Counted from the stretch's first letter, positions 46,044 to 53,822 are shown. The stretch is DNA of 64,000 nt from Bacteroidales bacterium (GCA_017469845.1 JAFUFP010000011.1:1-64000); one strand, 5' to 3'. Notes: generated by a model from the sequence alone, not told the origin. A program made the numbers and translations.

Positions 46044-46057
46044 AAAAAGTACTTTTT
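46044..46057. promoter_or_regulatory. Candidate BlaI operator
   Basis: Perfect 14-bp palindrome AAAAAGTACTTTTT, 7 bases before the BlaI start and about 40 bases after the -7 element TATGTTTG (46094-46101, minus strand). Confidence 0.6.
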
Positions 46058-46093
46058 GGATGTGATGAGGGACAGGTCCACCTATCCCCACCG

Positions 46094-46120
46094 CAAACAT
46101 AGGGAGAATATTTTTAATTT
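46094..46120 (-). promoter_or_regulatory. Promoter of the BlaI-M56 operon
   Basis: Minus-strand TATGTTTG (46094-46101) with a TTGG element about 19 bases upstream. Confidence 0.6.
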
Positions 46121-46191
46121 CCAACTAAAAATGATAGTTCAACTAATTGTTTTCTTGTTTTTGCTTTTCAAGACACTGCGCAAACGAAAAA

Positions 46192-46212
46192 AGCTCCGGA
46201 AAATCCGGAGCT
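46192..46212 (-). terminator. Terminator of corA
   Basis: AGCTCCGGA-AAA-TCCGGAGCT, a perfect 9-bp stem followed on the minus strand by a T run, 26 bases after the corA stop. Confidence 0.85.
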
Positions 46213-46237
46213 GTCGATCTGCTGTTCGCTATTCCTC

Positions 46238-47185
46238 TTAGAGGAGTTTCCTTCTGTTGAAGATGAAAAGGACCAATCCCAGGAGGAAAAGCATGAAAAG
46301 GAGTATGCCGAGCCAGGCGAGAGGCCATTCCGCCAAAGGAAGCTTGACGTTCATTCCGTAGAAACTCGCCACCAAAGTGGGAGGCATCAGAAGGAGCGAT
46401 ATGACCGTGAATATCTTCATGATCCTGTTCTGGTCCAAGTTGATAAGACCGACTACGGTTTCCTGGAGATATTCCAATCGTTCGAAACTGAAGTTCGTGT
46501 GGTTGATAAGGGACGAGATATCCTGCTGGAGGACATTGAATTTGGCCTCCAGTTCATCGGGCAGCTTGTCGCTCTTGAGGATGTTGGTGATGAGACGCTG
46601 CTTATCGACGATGTTCTCCCTCACGATCATCGTGTTTTCCTGTAGCTGGTTGATATCCAGGAGGAAATCCTCATTGATGTCCTCCTGCTGGTTGATCCTC
46701 TTGCTGTACTGGCTGATTTCCTTACTCATCAGCTCGATCATATCGGCATCGAGGTCAACCCTCTGGTCGAGGATATAGACGAATACCCAGTAACCGTTGG
46801 GGAACATGCGGGGACGCCCCTGAAGACGACGCTTCAGTTCAGTGAAAGTTCTGAGGGGGACATCCCTCAGAGTCGTGAGCACACCGTCAACCAAAGTGAA
46901 GGACACCGCCTCCATCGTATACTCCTCTGGACCCGGCATCAGGAAGTTGGTGTTCGCGAAAATTGCCGTCTCGCTTTCCGTGAAACGTGAAGAACTCTCG
47001 ATCTCCTCGGCTTGTGCCCTGCTCTGGATCTCGACGCCGAGAAACGCCTCGACTGCCCTCTTCTCGTCACCTTCCGGTTCAAACAGGTCAATCCACACAA
47101 CGTCGGACCTACTGAAGGCACGAAGGTCGGTTTCCTGCTTGGAAAGCTCGATCATTCCGTTAACTCTGTAGAAGATATCTATCAT
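46238..47185 (-). CDS. corA: CorA-family magnesium/cobalt channel
   Basis: Inner-membrane divalent cation channel of 315 residues. Start 47185 is chosen because GGGAGG lies about 8 bases upstream; a Met at 47200 would overlap that site. The long cytoplasmic domain (1 to about 255) has the helical stretch ending FERLEYLQETVVGLINLDQNRIMKIFTVISLLLMPPTLVASFYGMNV with the pore signature GMN, then a second membrane helix (LAWLGILLFMLFLLGLVLFIF) and a basic tail. Magnesium is the usual ion. A 145-base structured leader lies upstream, an obvious place for metal control. Confidence 0.94.
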   Translation of the reverse strand: MIDIFYRVNGMIELSKQETDLRAFSRSDVVWIDLFEPEGDEKRAVEAFLGVEIQSRAQAEEIESSSRFTESETAIFANTNFLMPGPEEYTMEAVSFTLVDGVLTTLRDVPLRTFTELKRRLQGRPRMFPNGYWVFVYILDQRVDLDADMIELMSKEISQYSKRINQQEDINEDFLLDINQLQENTMIVRENIVDKQRLITNILKSDKLPDELEAKFNVLQQDISSLINHTNFSFERLEYLQETVVGLINLDQNRIMKIFTVISLLLMPPTLVASFYGMNVKLPLAEWPLAWLGILLFMLFLLGLVLFIFNRRKLL

Positions 47186-47335
47186 GGCTCTTCCTCCCAT
47201 ACCGGGATTTCACCCGGCTTTAGTTCCGGCGGACGGCTTTCTTTCGGCCGGAACGGTTAATACTAAGCCTGTCACACACTTTCGCTGTAGGCAGACATGG
47301 GTTTTACAGTGCCGACATTACGGAAAAGTCAGCCT
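47186..47335 (-). ncRNA. Riboswitch-like structured leader of corA
   Basis: On the minus strand a promoter TATCTTTG (47337-47344) is followed by a leader of about 145 bases. CCCAT near 47297-47301 can pair with ATGGG at 47195-47199, closing a junction with three hairpins: GCCT...AGGC with an inner ACA/TGT, a perfect 8-bp GTTCCGGC/GCCGGAAC, and CCGGGTGAAATCCCGG. The closing stem abuts the Shine-Dalgarno GGGAGG. I do not recognise the family; it fits no M-box, NiCo or yybP-ykoY pattern I know. Confidence 0.5.
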
Positions 47336-47336
47336 G

Positions 47337-47368
47337 CAAAGATAAGCAAAAATACTTTCGCTGAAAGT
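47337..47368 (-). promoter_or_regulatory. Promoter of corA with inverted repeat
   Basis: Minus-strand TATCTTTG (47337-47344). ACTTTC-GCT-GAAAGT at 47354-47368 is a perfect inverted repeat in the -33 region. The 10 bases ACTTTCGCTG recur in the leader at 47278-47287. Confidence 0.5.
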
Positions 47369-47429
47369 GGGCCGAATCAGAAAATGAGCCCAAGAATGTG
47401 AATATTTTCCGAAAACAACCGAAAAAGGA

Positions 47430-47993
47430 CTAAAAAACGCCCAGAAGGACATTCAATCCGATAAGAAGGAGTACACATCCGCCGACATATAGGGCGGGAC
47501 GGCCGAAACGCTTCCCGACGGCACTTCCCCCGATGATTCCGAGAACGACGGTAAGGAACGTGACGAGAGCGATGGCGACTCCTTCAGGAAGAGAGGACCC
47601 TACGGTCCTTCCGTCCATGGCCATAGAGACTCCGACTGAAAGGGCGTCAATGCTGGTCGCCAATCCCCCTATCATGACATTACGGAATCCGGACAGGTTC
47701 CTTTCCTCCATTTCGCCCTTGAATGCGTCCCGGAGCATGCTTCCTCCCACATACAGAAGAAGCAGGAATCCTATCACGTGGGCCGCATCCATGAGATAAC
47801 CCGAAACCAGATCCCCGAGGAATACGCCGGCGAAGAAAAGAGCGGTCTGGATGAAGGCGAAAGCTCCTGAAACGGGGAGGATATCCTTCCAGTTCCTTCC
47901 GCGGAGTGAAACGCTGGAGCAGGCCGATACCGCGAAACAGTCGGCGCAAAGGGCAAGGGCCAGGAGAATGGCTTGGGCAAGTCTCAGAAGCAT
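47430..47993 (-). CDS. mntP: MntP-type manganese efflux pump
   Basis: Inner-membrane exporter of 187 residues with six hydrophobic helices in two three-helix repeats. ALCADCFAVSACSSVSLRG and GLATSIDALSVGVSMAMDG carry the repeat signature with the conserved Asp residues. MntP removes excess manganese. Its start is 5 bases after the recR stop, so it is the last gene of a transcript of recR and murQ. A metal exporter here is followed at once by the corA metal channel, though on a separate promoter. Confidence 0.9.
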   Translation of the reverse strand: MLLRLAQAILLALALCADCFAVSACSSVSLRGRNWKDILPVSGAFAFIQTALFFAGVFLGDLVSGYLMDAAHVIGFLLLLYVGGSMLRDAFKGEMEERNLSGFRNVMIGGLATSIDALSVGVSMAMDGRTVGSSLPEGVAIALVTFLTVVLGIIGGSAVGKRFGRPALYVGGCVLLLIGLNVLLGVF

Positions 47994-47998
47994 GAACT

Positions 47999-48628
47999 CT
48001 ATGGCCTGAATTCCTGACGGTTGACGATGGACCGTCCCAAAGTGAGCTGGTCCGCGTACTCGAGGTCATCTCCGAATCCGAGACCCCTGGCGAGCGTGGA
48101 AACCTTGATGCCGAACTTCTCTATCTGACGGTAGATGTAGAAAGCGGTAGTCTCACCTTCAACATCTCCGCTGAGAGCCAGGATGATTTCGACGGGAGCG
48201 TCGCTTTCGGAGCGGAGTGCGGCCACCCTCTGGACAAGTTCCCCGATCGTAAGGTCAGAGGGTCCTATGCCGGCTATAGGGGAAATGATTCCGCCCAGAA
48301 CATGGTAAAGGCCATGGAACTGGCCGGTGTTCTCGATGCTCATCACATCCCTCACATCAGACACCACGCATATAGTGCGGGTGTCACGTGAAGAGTCACT
48401 GCATATGGAACACTTCTCCCCGTCGGATATCATCATGCACGTAGAGCAATAACGGACATCGTCCCTAAGATGGAGAATCGCTTCAGCGAAGCGGTGCACA
48501 TTCTCCTGGGGCTGACGCATAAAGTGAAGGGCAAGACGGAGTGCACTCCTCTTCCCCACTCCGGGAAGGGAGCTTATGGCCTCAACGGCATCTTCAAGAA
48601 GTTTCGACGGATACCTTTCCTTAAGCAT
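47999..48628 (-). CDS. recR: Recombination protein RecR
   Basis: DNA repair protein of 209 residues that works with RecO to load RecA at gaps. N-terminal helix-hairpin-helix LPGVGKRSALRLALH, zinc finger CSTCMMISDGEKCSIC, and the Toprim domain (about 80-175, TICVVSDVRDVMSIENTG) with the typical ...GIGPSDL and SGDVEGETTAFYI are all there. Overlaps the murQ 3' end by 8 bases, meaning tight translational coupling, and mntP starts 5 bases after the stop. Confidence 0.95.
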   Translation of the reverse strand: MLKERYPSKLLEDAVEAISSLPGVGKRSALRLALHFMRQPQENVHRFAEAILHLRDDVRYCSTCMMISDGEKCSICSDSSRDTRTICVVSDVRDVMSIENTGQFHGLYHVLGGIISPIAGIGPSDLTIGELVQRVAALRSESDAPVEIILALSGDVEGETTAFYIYRQIEKFGIKVSTLARGLGFGDDLEYADQLTLGRSIVNRQEFRP

Positions 48629-49445
48629 CGCCTCCCTCCTTGTAAGCGGTGACGGCCGCTCTCACCTGTCCGTGCTTCAGGAGAAGAGCCTTGGCCTTTT
48701 CATAATCGGTGATACCGGTTTCGAGCATGATCATGCGCGTTCCGCGGTCAACGAGCTTGCTGTTCGTGAGCTGCATGTCCACCATGCGGCTACCCCGGAC
48801 GTGTCCAAGACGTACCATCACCGATGTCGAAATCATATTGAGGACCAGTTTTTGTGCAGTTCCCGCCTTCATACGGGTACTTCCGGTGACGAACTCCGGA
48901 CCGACCACGACCTCTATGGGAATCTCCGCGGCTTTGGCGACGGGAGAACCGCTGTTGCAGGTTATGCAACCGGTAAGAAGGCCGTGCTCCCTCGCTATCT
49001 TGAGCGTTCCTTCGACATAGGGAGTTGTACCGGAAGCGGCAATGCCGACAACGGTATCATCCTCATCAGGAGCGAAGGGCTGCATATCATTCCACCCTCC
49101 CTCGGGGTTGTCTTCAGCCGCCTCGACGGCGCTCCTTATGGCCCTGTCACCTCCGGCGATAAGGCCGATGAACATGTCATGTACACCGTATGTGGGAGGA
49201 ATCTCCGAAGCGTCCACTATTCCGAGCCTTCCGCTTGTACCGGCTCCAATATAGAAAACTCTTCCGCCCCTTTGGGCCCTTTCGACTATCCCGTCGACAA
49301 GTTTTTCGATTTGAGGAATTACGGACTCGATGGCGATGGGGACCGATTTGTCCTCGGTATTTATGGAACGCAGGATTTCAGCGGTGGACATCTTCTCCAG
49401 ATGATCGTAATGCGAAGCCTGCTCAGTTACTCTCAATTGACTCAT
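48621..49445 (-). CDS. murQ: N-acetylmuramic acid 6-phosphate etherase
   Basis: Cytosolic enzyme of 274 residues that splits the lactyl ether of MurNAc-6-phosphate, giving GlcNAc-6-phosphate, in wall recycling. The SIS fold shows VFYIGAGTSGRLGIVDASEIPPTYG, GIAASGTTPYVEGTLKIA, and GPEFVTGSTRMKAGTAQKLVLNMIST, the typical sugar-phosphate binding motifs. The sugar kinase upstream (35-base gap) would supply the phosphorylated substrate. recR overlaps the end of this gene by 8 bases. Confidence 0.96.
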   Translation of the reverse strand: MSQLRVTEQASHYDHLEKMSTAEILRSINTEDKSVPIAIESVIPQIEKLVDGIVERAQRGGRVFYIGAGTSGRLGIVDASEIPPTYGVHDMFIGLIAGGDRAIRSAVEAAEDNPEGGWNDMQPFAPDEDDTVVGIAASGTTPYVEGTLKIAREHGLLTGCITCNSGSPVAKAAEIPIEVVVGPEFVTGSTRMKAGTAQKLVLNMISTSVMVRLGHVRGSRMVDMQLTNSKLVDRGTRMIMLETGITDYEKAKALLLKHGQVRAAVTAYKEGGDA

Positions 49446-49480
49446 TTCAGAAAGGTTTTGTCAAGTTCAAAAACACTACA

Positions 49481-50359
49481 CTATTTAAGGGTATCGGGGC
49501 AATGATAGAGGATCAATCCTTCTATCGGGGACCCCATTATGCGGGAAAACTTCACCCCGAATTCTTCTCCTATCTTCATCAGGATTTCCTTGTTGGCGTT
49601 CCCGAATCCTCCCACAACACCCACGCTGTAGGAAGAAAGGTCATACTGCGAAAGGGCACGGACGAAGAATGAGCGGAAATTCCCGTCAACGAGGTTCCTT
49701 ACGTACTCGCTCCTGCCGTACCTTTCAAGGATCCACGGGGCGAAAGAGCCGAGGTATTTGGAAGGGGCGGCGCTGCGGTACACGTTCTGGACAACCGTCA
49801 TGTAGTCGACCGTAAAGTCCCTGGCGAACTCTTCAGACACATCGGCGGGTACCAGTCCCTTCAGGAAGTCCGCCATGAAGAGTTTACCCAGGCACGCTCC
49901 ACCGCCCTCGTCCCCGAGGATGAAGCCGGCCGAACGGACGTTCTTCACAATCTTTCCGTCTTTGAAAAGGCAGCTGTTCGAACCGGTGCCGAGGATGGCG
50001 GCGATTCCGTCGGAATGGCCGCAGACGGCCCTTGCCGCAGCAAGAAGGTCGGAAGCGTATTCCATTTCGGCAGAGGGATAAAGATTGCGGAGAGCCCTGT
50101 CAAGATTAACGGCCACCGAAGGGACCTTCTCCCCTTCCGCCGCGATGAGACCCGCCGCATAATAGTGAAGCTCCGTGACCGTTTCATTGGCTCCGGCCGA
50201 GCGGAACTGTCCGTAAGCATCTTCAATGATCGCGACTATGGATTCTTCATCCATTACGGCGACATTCATTCCGGGAGTTTTGACGGACACTACCGTTCCG
50301 TCACCCATGACGGCGCTCCAATCGGTCTTGGTCGCGCCACTTTCAACTATGATGATCAT
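49481..50359 (-). CDS. BadF/BadG-type amino-sugar kinase (GlcNAc/MurNAc kinase-like)
   Basis: ATPase-fold kinase of about 292 residues from the Met at 50359 (IIIVESGATKTDWSAV, the phosphate-1 motif). AAILGTGSNSCLFKDGK and AGFILGDEGGGACLGK are the typical segments of the BadF/N-acetylglucosamine kinase family. Its neighbour murQ acts on MurNAc-6-phosphate, so a role as MurNAc or GlcNAc kinase in peptidoglycan recycling is likely; which sugar it takes cannot be read from sequence. An in-frame Met seven codons upstream is possible but less likely. Confidence 0.85.
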   Translation of the reverse strand: MIIIVESGATKTDWSAVMGDGTVVSVKTPGMNVAVMDEESIVAIIEDAYGQFRSAGANETVTELHYYAAGLIAAEGEKVPSVAVNLDRALRNLYPSAEMEYASDLLAAARAVCGHSDGIAAILGTGSNSCLFKDGKIVKNVRSAGFILGDEGGGACLGKLFMADFLKGLVPADVSEEFARDFTVDYMTVVQNVYRSAAPSKYLGSFAPWILERYGRSEYVRNLVDGNFRSFFVRALSQYDLSSYSVGVVGGFGNANKEILMKIGEEFGVKFSRIMGSPIEGLILYHCPDTLK

Positions 50360-50434
50360 AACTTTACTCTTTTTGTGCAATCGTATTCCGCAAGGGAAAT
50401 ATCGACAAAGATACTACAATTCCTTTCTGCATCA

Positions 50435-51517
50435 TCACTTCTTCAGAGCCTTCTTGATGGTTGGCATGATATGGTCGACGTACCGCATCATTCCGAGATC
50501 CGTAAGGTGGATTCCGTCAACACAGGCTTCCCCGTCATCACCGAGCATACCTTCGGAAGCGACGTAGTACACCTTCTTGGCACCGGAAGCTTTGACCTGA
50601 CGGAAAACTTCCTTCTGCTGGGCGTTCTTGGAAGTCACCTCCTCACGCATCTTGAGGTCCACTATGGAATGGGGGAAGGTCGGATCTTCAACGAATATGA
50701 CCGGGACGTCGGGATGAGCCTGGCGTATGATACGGAAGAACTCCAATGCCCTGTCCTTCATCTGCTGTACGGTCGAATTGGGGACGTAGTCAAGGACAAT
50801 GAGGGAGGGATTCTTCACCTTGGCGATAAGATGGGCGACCTCGAGGTCAAGCTGGGCATTTCCGCTGAAGCCGAGATTGATGACCTCACGATCGAGGCGG
50901 CGTGAGATGATGGCCGTGTGGGCCATGCCGGGACGACTTGCGCATCCGCCCTGGAGAATGGAAGTTCCGTACATGACGACGGGACCTTCTGTCGATGGAC
51001 GCTTTACTGCCGGTCCTTCAAGGGCGTAACCCTCCGGAACTCCGATTTCAAGAGAATCGATGGTATCATAAAGAGGAAGATACAACATGTATTCCCTCAT
51101 GACAGGCTGCATGTTACCGACAATCTGACGTTCCTTGGACGTGGATGACGTCCAGGTGAAGCCGCTGCCCACGAACATCCACTTTCCGTCAAGAAGGGCG
51201 TACAGGTCCAATCCTCCGACCCCGATATCCGTCATATGGGGCATATTGAAGCCGGTATTGTGCCACTTGGCGTGGATGCTCGGAGCATCCGAGCGGAAAC
51301 GGATATAGAGTCCCGCGGAATTCAACGACAGGTCCCAAAGGGCCTTCCTTGTCGTTGACTCCATCTCGGAAGTGAAACGCTGATAGCGTGAAGAAGTGTT
51401 TTCGACAGCCTTCCCGAAAAGAGGGAATGCGGAAGCGTCGGTATAGACGATCTCCCCGCTTTGCGAATAGGCCGAAAGCGGAAGAAGGACCGCCACGAGA
51501 GCGAAAAGAAGTTTCAT
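50435..51517 (-). CDS. Secreted SGNH/GDSL hydrolase
   Basis: Exported esterase-like protein of 360 residues with a signal peptide from the Met at 51517 (LLFALVAVLLPLSAYSQ). An N-terminal beta-sandwich (about 25-165) precedes the SGNH domain: VVMYGTSILQGGCAS holds the nucleophile Ser, INLGFSGNAQLDLE the Gly and Asn blocks, and GIHLTDLGMMRY the catalytic Asp/His pair. This two-domain layout is common in Bacteroidota enzymes that deacetylate carbohydrates. Its place in the murQ cluster could mean wall-sugar deacetylation, but this is not proven. Confidence 0.85.
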   Translation of the reverse strand: MKLLFALVAVLLPLSAYSQSGEIVYTDASAFPLFGKAVENTSSRYQRFTSEMESTTRKALWDLSLNSAGLYIRFRSDAPSIHAKWHNTGFNMPHMTDIGVGGLDLYALLDGKWMFVGSGFTWTSSTSKERQIVGNMQPVMREYMLYLPLYDTIDSLEIGVPEGYALEGPAVKRPSTEGPVVMYGTSILQGGCASRPGMAHTAIISRRLDREVINLGFSGNAQLDLEVAHLIAKVKNPSLIVLDYVPNSTVQQMKDRALEFFRIIRQAHPDVPVIFVEDPTFPHSIVDLKMREEVTSKNAQQKEVFRQVKASGAKKVYYVASEGMLGDDGEACVDGIHLTDLGMMRYVDHIMPTIKKALKK

Positions 51518-51582
51518 TTTAGAAAACATATGCGGTAAGATTCAGTGTTATCAGATAACGGAAAAAACGGAGAGAGCCTTTT

Positions 51583-52182
51583 TCAGCTGACATACACTCC
51601 CTTTTTCTTCCAGTGGATGTATCCGTAAACGGCGGAAGCAGCATAGGCCACATACAGGAGCGCCATCCAGTTGAGCCCGGCGGCGAGGCACATCACCGTC
51701 GAAAGGATGTCAGCGACTATCCAGACCAGCCACTGCTCGGGATAGGACTTGGCGAGCCACCATGTACCGATCGCGCTCATCACGGCGACGACAGCGTCAA
51801 GAACCGACTCGCTGTCTCCGATGGCCTTGAGAAGCAGAACCAGAAGGGCACTTCCAACGACAAAGATCCCGAGGCTCACAAGGGCTGTTTTTGCCGAAAG
51901 CTTCTCAAGATGGATGGAAGCGTCGGCTTTCCCTTCGGAGAGGTTCTCCTTCATCCGGTCCTTGTCCTTACGCCACTGATACAGCCCCCATACCGATACG
52001 AACACATAATATATATTGAGTCCCATGGATGCGTACAGATGCTGCACGGCGAAGGAATAAGCGCATGCGGCTCCAGTCAGTATTCCGACCACCCACATCA
52101 GATTCTTCTGGCCTATTTCCAGGATGACGTAGATGATCCCGGTATAGAAGGCGAACTGTTCAATCAAAGAGATGATATCCAT
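51583..52182 (-). CDS. pnuC: PnuC-type nicotinamide riboside transporter
   Basis: Inner-membrane transporter of 199 residues with about seven helices. The start at 52182 is preferred; the longer frame runs through the promoter. QNLMWVVGILTGAACAYSF and NIYYVFVSVWGLYQWRKDK match the PnuC family, as do IGTWWLAKSYPEQWLVWIVADILSTVMC and AVYGYIHWKKKG. PnuC imports the NAD precursor nicotinamide riboside. It is the first gene of the minus-strand run pnuC-SGNH-kinase-murQ-recR-mntP; whether all share one transcript is unclear, since gaps of 65-75 bases separate the first three. Confidence 0.9.
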   Translation of the reverse strand: MDIISLIEQFAFYTGIIYVILEIGQKNLMWVVGILTGAACAYSFAVQHLYASMGLNIYYVFVSVWGLYQWRKDKDRMKENLSEGKADASIHLEKLSAKTALVSLGIFVVGSALLVLLLKAIGDSESVLDAVVAVMSAIGTWWLAKSYPEQWLVWIVADILSTVMCLAAGLNWMALLYVAYAASAVYGYIHWKKKGVYVS

Positions 52183-52216
52183 AGATGTACTGCCTCCCAA
52201 AAGCGGAAGCATCGTA

Positions 52217-52265
52217 CAAAAATATATTTTTTGCGGGAAAAACTCCCACCTTAGGCGTATATTTG
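52217..52265. promoter_or_regulatory. Divergent promoters of pnuC and the NUDIX gene
   Basis: Minus-strand TATTTTTG (52217-52224) for pnuC, and plus-strand TATATTTG (52258-52265) for the NUDIX gene, 30 bases before its start. Confidence 0.55.
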
Positions 52266-52295
52266 CATGAACAAACAACGACAACAGAATCATTC

Positions 52296-52853
52296 ATGGC
52301 AGCGACAGAAGACAGAAAATGGAAGATCCTTGAGTCAACGAGGCTTTTTGAGCGCCCATGGCTCACGGTCAGGAAAGATAAGGTCGAACTCCCCTCGGGA
52401 CAGATAAATGAGGAATTCTACGTCCTCGAATATCCCGATTGGATAAACGTCATAGCTATAACCGAAGACGGGCTCTTCGTCATGGAGAAGCAGTACCGCC
52501 ACGGCATCGGGGAGATGTCCTATGAAATCTGCGCCGGAGTAATAGAGGAAGGAGAAACACCTCTCGAAGCGGCCAAGCGTGAACTCCTCGAGGAAACCGG
52601 TTACGGTGAAGGGGAATGGGAGGAATCCATGGTGATATCGGGAAACGCATCCACCACCAACAACTTCACCCACTCATTCATAGCACGCGGAGTGAAGAAG
52701 ATCTCCTCACAGCACCTCGACAGGACGGAAGACATCGAGCCCATCCTCATGAACGTCGAGCAGGTGAAGGAACTTCTCGTTTCAGACAAGATCAAGCAGT
52801 CACTGATGGCCGCCCCGATGTGGAAGTTCTTCGCCACCGAAGGACTGCTCTGA
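52296..52853 (+). CDS. NUDIX hydrolase (ADP-ribose pyrophosphatase-like)
   Basis: Cytosolic enzyme of 185 residues from the ATG at 52296, 31 bases after the -7 element. The Nudix box GVIEEGETPLEAAKRELLEETGY is complete (Gly-x5-Glu-x7-Arg-Glu-x2-Glu-Glu). The N-terminal strands (LPSGQINEEFYVLEYPDWINVIAITEDG) resemble ADP-ribose pyrophosphatases. It splits nucleoside diphosphate derivatives, and next to pnuC could serve NAD metabolism. A truncated second copy of the 3' half lies at 54065-54331, nearly identical in DNA. Confidence 0.9.
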   Translation: MAATEDRKWKILESTRLFERPWLTVRKDKVELPSGQINEEFYVLEYPDWINVIAITEDGLFVMEKQYRHGIGEMSYEICAGVIEEGETPLEAAKRELLEETGYGEGEWEESMVISGNASTTNNFTHSFIARGVKKISSQHLDRTEDIEPILMNVEQVKELLVSDKIKQSLMAAPMWKFFATEGLL

Positions 52854-52891
52854 GACTGACATTCCCTGAAGGCTATCACGAAGCACCAATA

Positions 52892-52922
52892 AAGCGGAGA
52901 CCCATAAAAGAAGTCTCCGCTT
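52892..52922. terminator. Terminator hairpin after the NUDIX gene
   Basis: AAGCGGAGAC (52892-52901) and GTCTCCGCTT (52913-52922), a 10-bp stem. Its right arm runs straight into the btuG remnant. A sister hairpin lies at 54382-54418. Confidence 0.6.
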
Positions 52923-53173
52923 GTCGTTACCCAAAGATTGGACACACCGTCCTTGATGACATATTTGAGATTGGGCGCCACCTCGATATCCGTGACATGA
53001 TCAAAAGTTTCCCTCGAAATGACGGTAAGGCGGTTATCGTATCCGGCGACGTATCCTCCGGAATTCACCACGAAGATCTTGTCACCGCAGATAAATCCGG
53101 TGAACAGCTTTTTCGAGCGGATGTATGGCGCCAGATAATTATATACATGTAGCATGCTTCCACACCCTTGCAC
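52914..53173 (-). pseudogene. Fragment of a btuG-like gene
   Basis: Minus-strand reading gives CGDKIFVVNSGGYVAGYDNRLTV and TDIEVAPNLKYVIKDGVSNLWV, clearly the same protein as the intact btuG-like gene at 54457-55668 (CGDKIFVANSGGYVAGYDN; DIEVAPNLKYVISDGVSNLWV). Homology covers about 52914-53094; upstream of it the open frame to 53173 is unlike btuG. DNA differs at many sites, so it is not a fresh copy. It lacks a signal, most propeller blades and the C-terminus. The 3' edge falls exactly on an 8-base TCTCCGCT shared with the terminator. Confidence 0.8.
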
Positions 53174-53176
53174 TTA

Positions 53177-53674
53177 CTAATTGCGAATCAGTGAATCTAA
53201 TGGAACCTTGGTCATCGTTTCCCAGTCCAGTTTATATAAAATGTGGTTATGAAAAACAAATGACTCCATATAACCATCATCTAACTCTTCCATTTCATTC
53301 ATCACCTTATCATGCAAGGGCATGTATTTTTTGTACTTTCTTTTTTTAAACAATTCTTTCATCTTGTCTCCACAAAGATAAACGTTAAACCCAGGAATGT
53401 CCAAAGTCCCATAATCAGAAACGTTTTCAAAGCTTTCACCAGAAACATAATAATTCAAAATCACACTATATTTGTACTTGTACTGTTTATAGCGACGTTT
53501 ATTATTGTAAATGTCGATAAAACAGATAGATGCGTTATGTCTAGTATATTGATCAATGACATACTCCAAAAAAACTGAATTTTCGCATGAATAAACAGTC
53601 AAGTGTTTACTATCTGTAACTGAAAACAAGTATGGAAACAAAATTACAAGTAGTGGAATTAATTTAGAACTCAT
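53177..53674 (-). CDS. AT-rich hypothetical exported protein
   Basis: 165 residues with a likely signal peptide (KLIPLLVILFPYLFSVTDS). The mature part is rich in Tyr, Lys and Asn (YNNKRRYKQYKYKYSVILNYY) and no domain is recognised. Base composition is far more AT-rich than the surroundings and codons differ strongly, so it was probably acquired recently. It sits in the gap between the duplicated NUDIX/btuG pieces. The start at 53674 is the only Met giving a signal. Function unknown; expression is uncertain. Confidence 0.55.
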   Translation of the reverse strand: MSSKLIPLLVILFPYLFSVTDSKHLTVYSCENSVFLEYVIDQYTRHNASICFIDIYNNKRRYKQYKYKYSVILNYYVSGESFENVSDYGTLDIPGFNVYLCGDKMKELFKKRKYKKYMPLHDKVMNEMEELDDGYMESFVFHNHILYKLDWETMTKVPLDSLIRN

Positions 53675-53704
53675 AATAAGATTGATCGTAAATCGGTCCT
53701 TTGC

Positions 53705-53723
53705 TATTATATCGGATATAATA
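53705..53723. repeat. Perfect 9-bp inverted repeat
   Basis: TATTATATC-G-GATATAATA, a 19-base palindrome with one central base, upstream of the AT-rich gene. It could be an operator. Confidence 0.5.
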
Positions 53724-53822
53724 ACCCGAAAACGGGAATTTGTCCATGACTGTTGATTAAAACTTACTCATACAATAGCCTGTCATTTTTTGATGGATAT
53801 GGCTCACGAGGATGACTATGGA

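Noticed and set aside
47186..47335. Known metal riboswitch (M-box, NiCo, yybP-ykoY) or cobalamin riboswitch before corA
   Set aside because: GGGTGAAATCCC resembles a small part of the cobalamin core, but the remaining conserved blocks are missing; none of the metal families fits.
48576..49505. 309-residue plus-strand frame opposite murQ
   Set aside because: Complement of murQ, which is unmistakable; no family or signal in the opposite frame.
52601..53173. 190-residue protein on the minus strand across the NUDIX 3' end
   Set aside because: Its start is the btuG fragment and the rest is the complement of the NUDIX gene; it is not one real gene.
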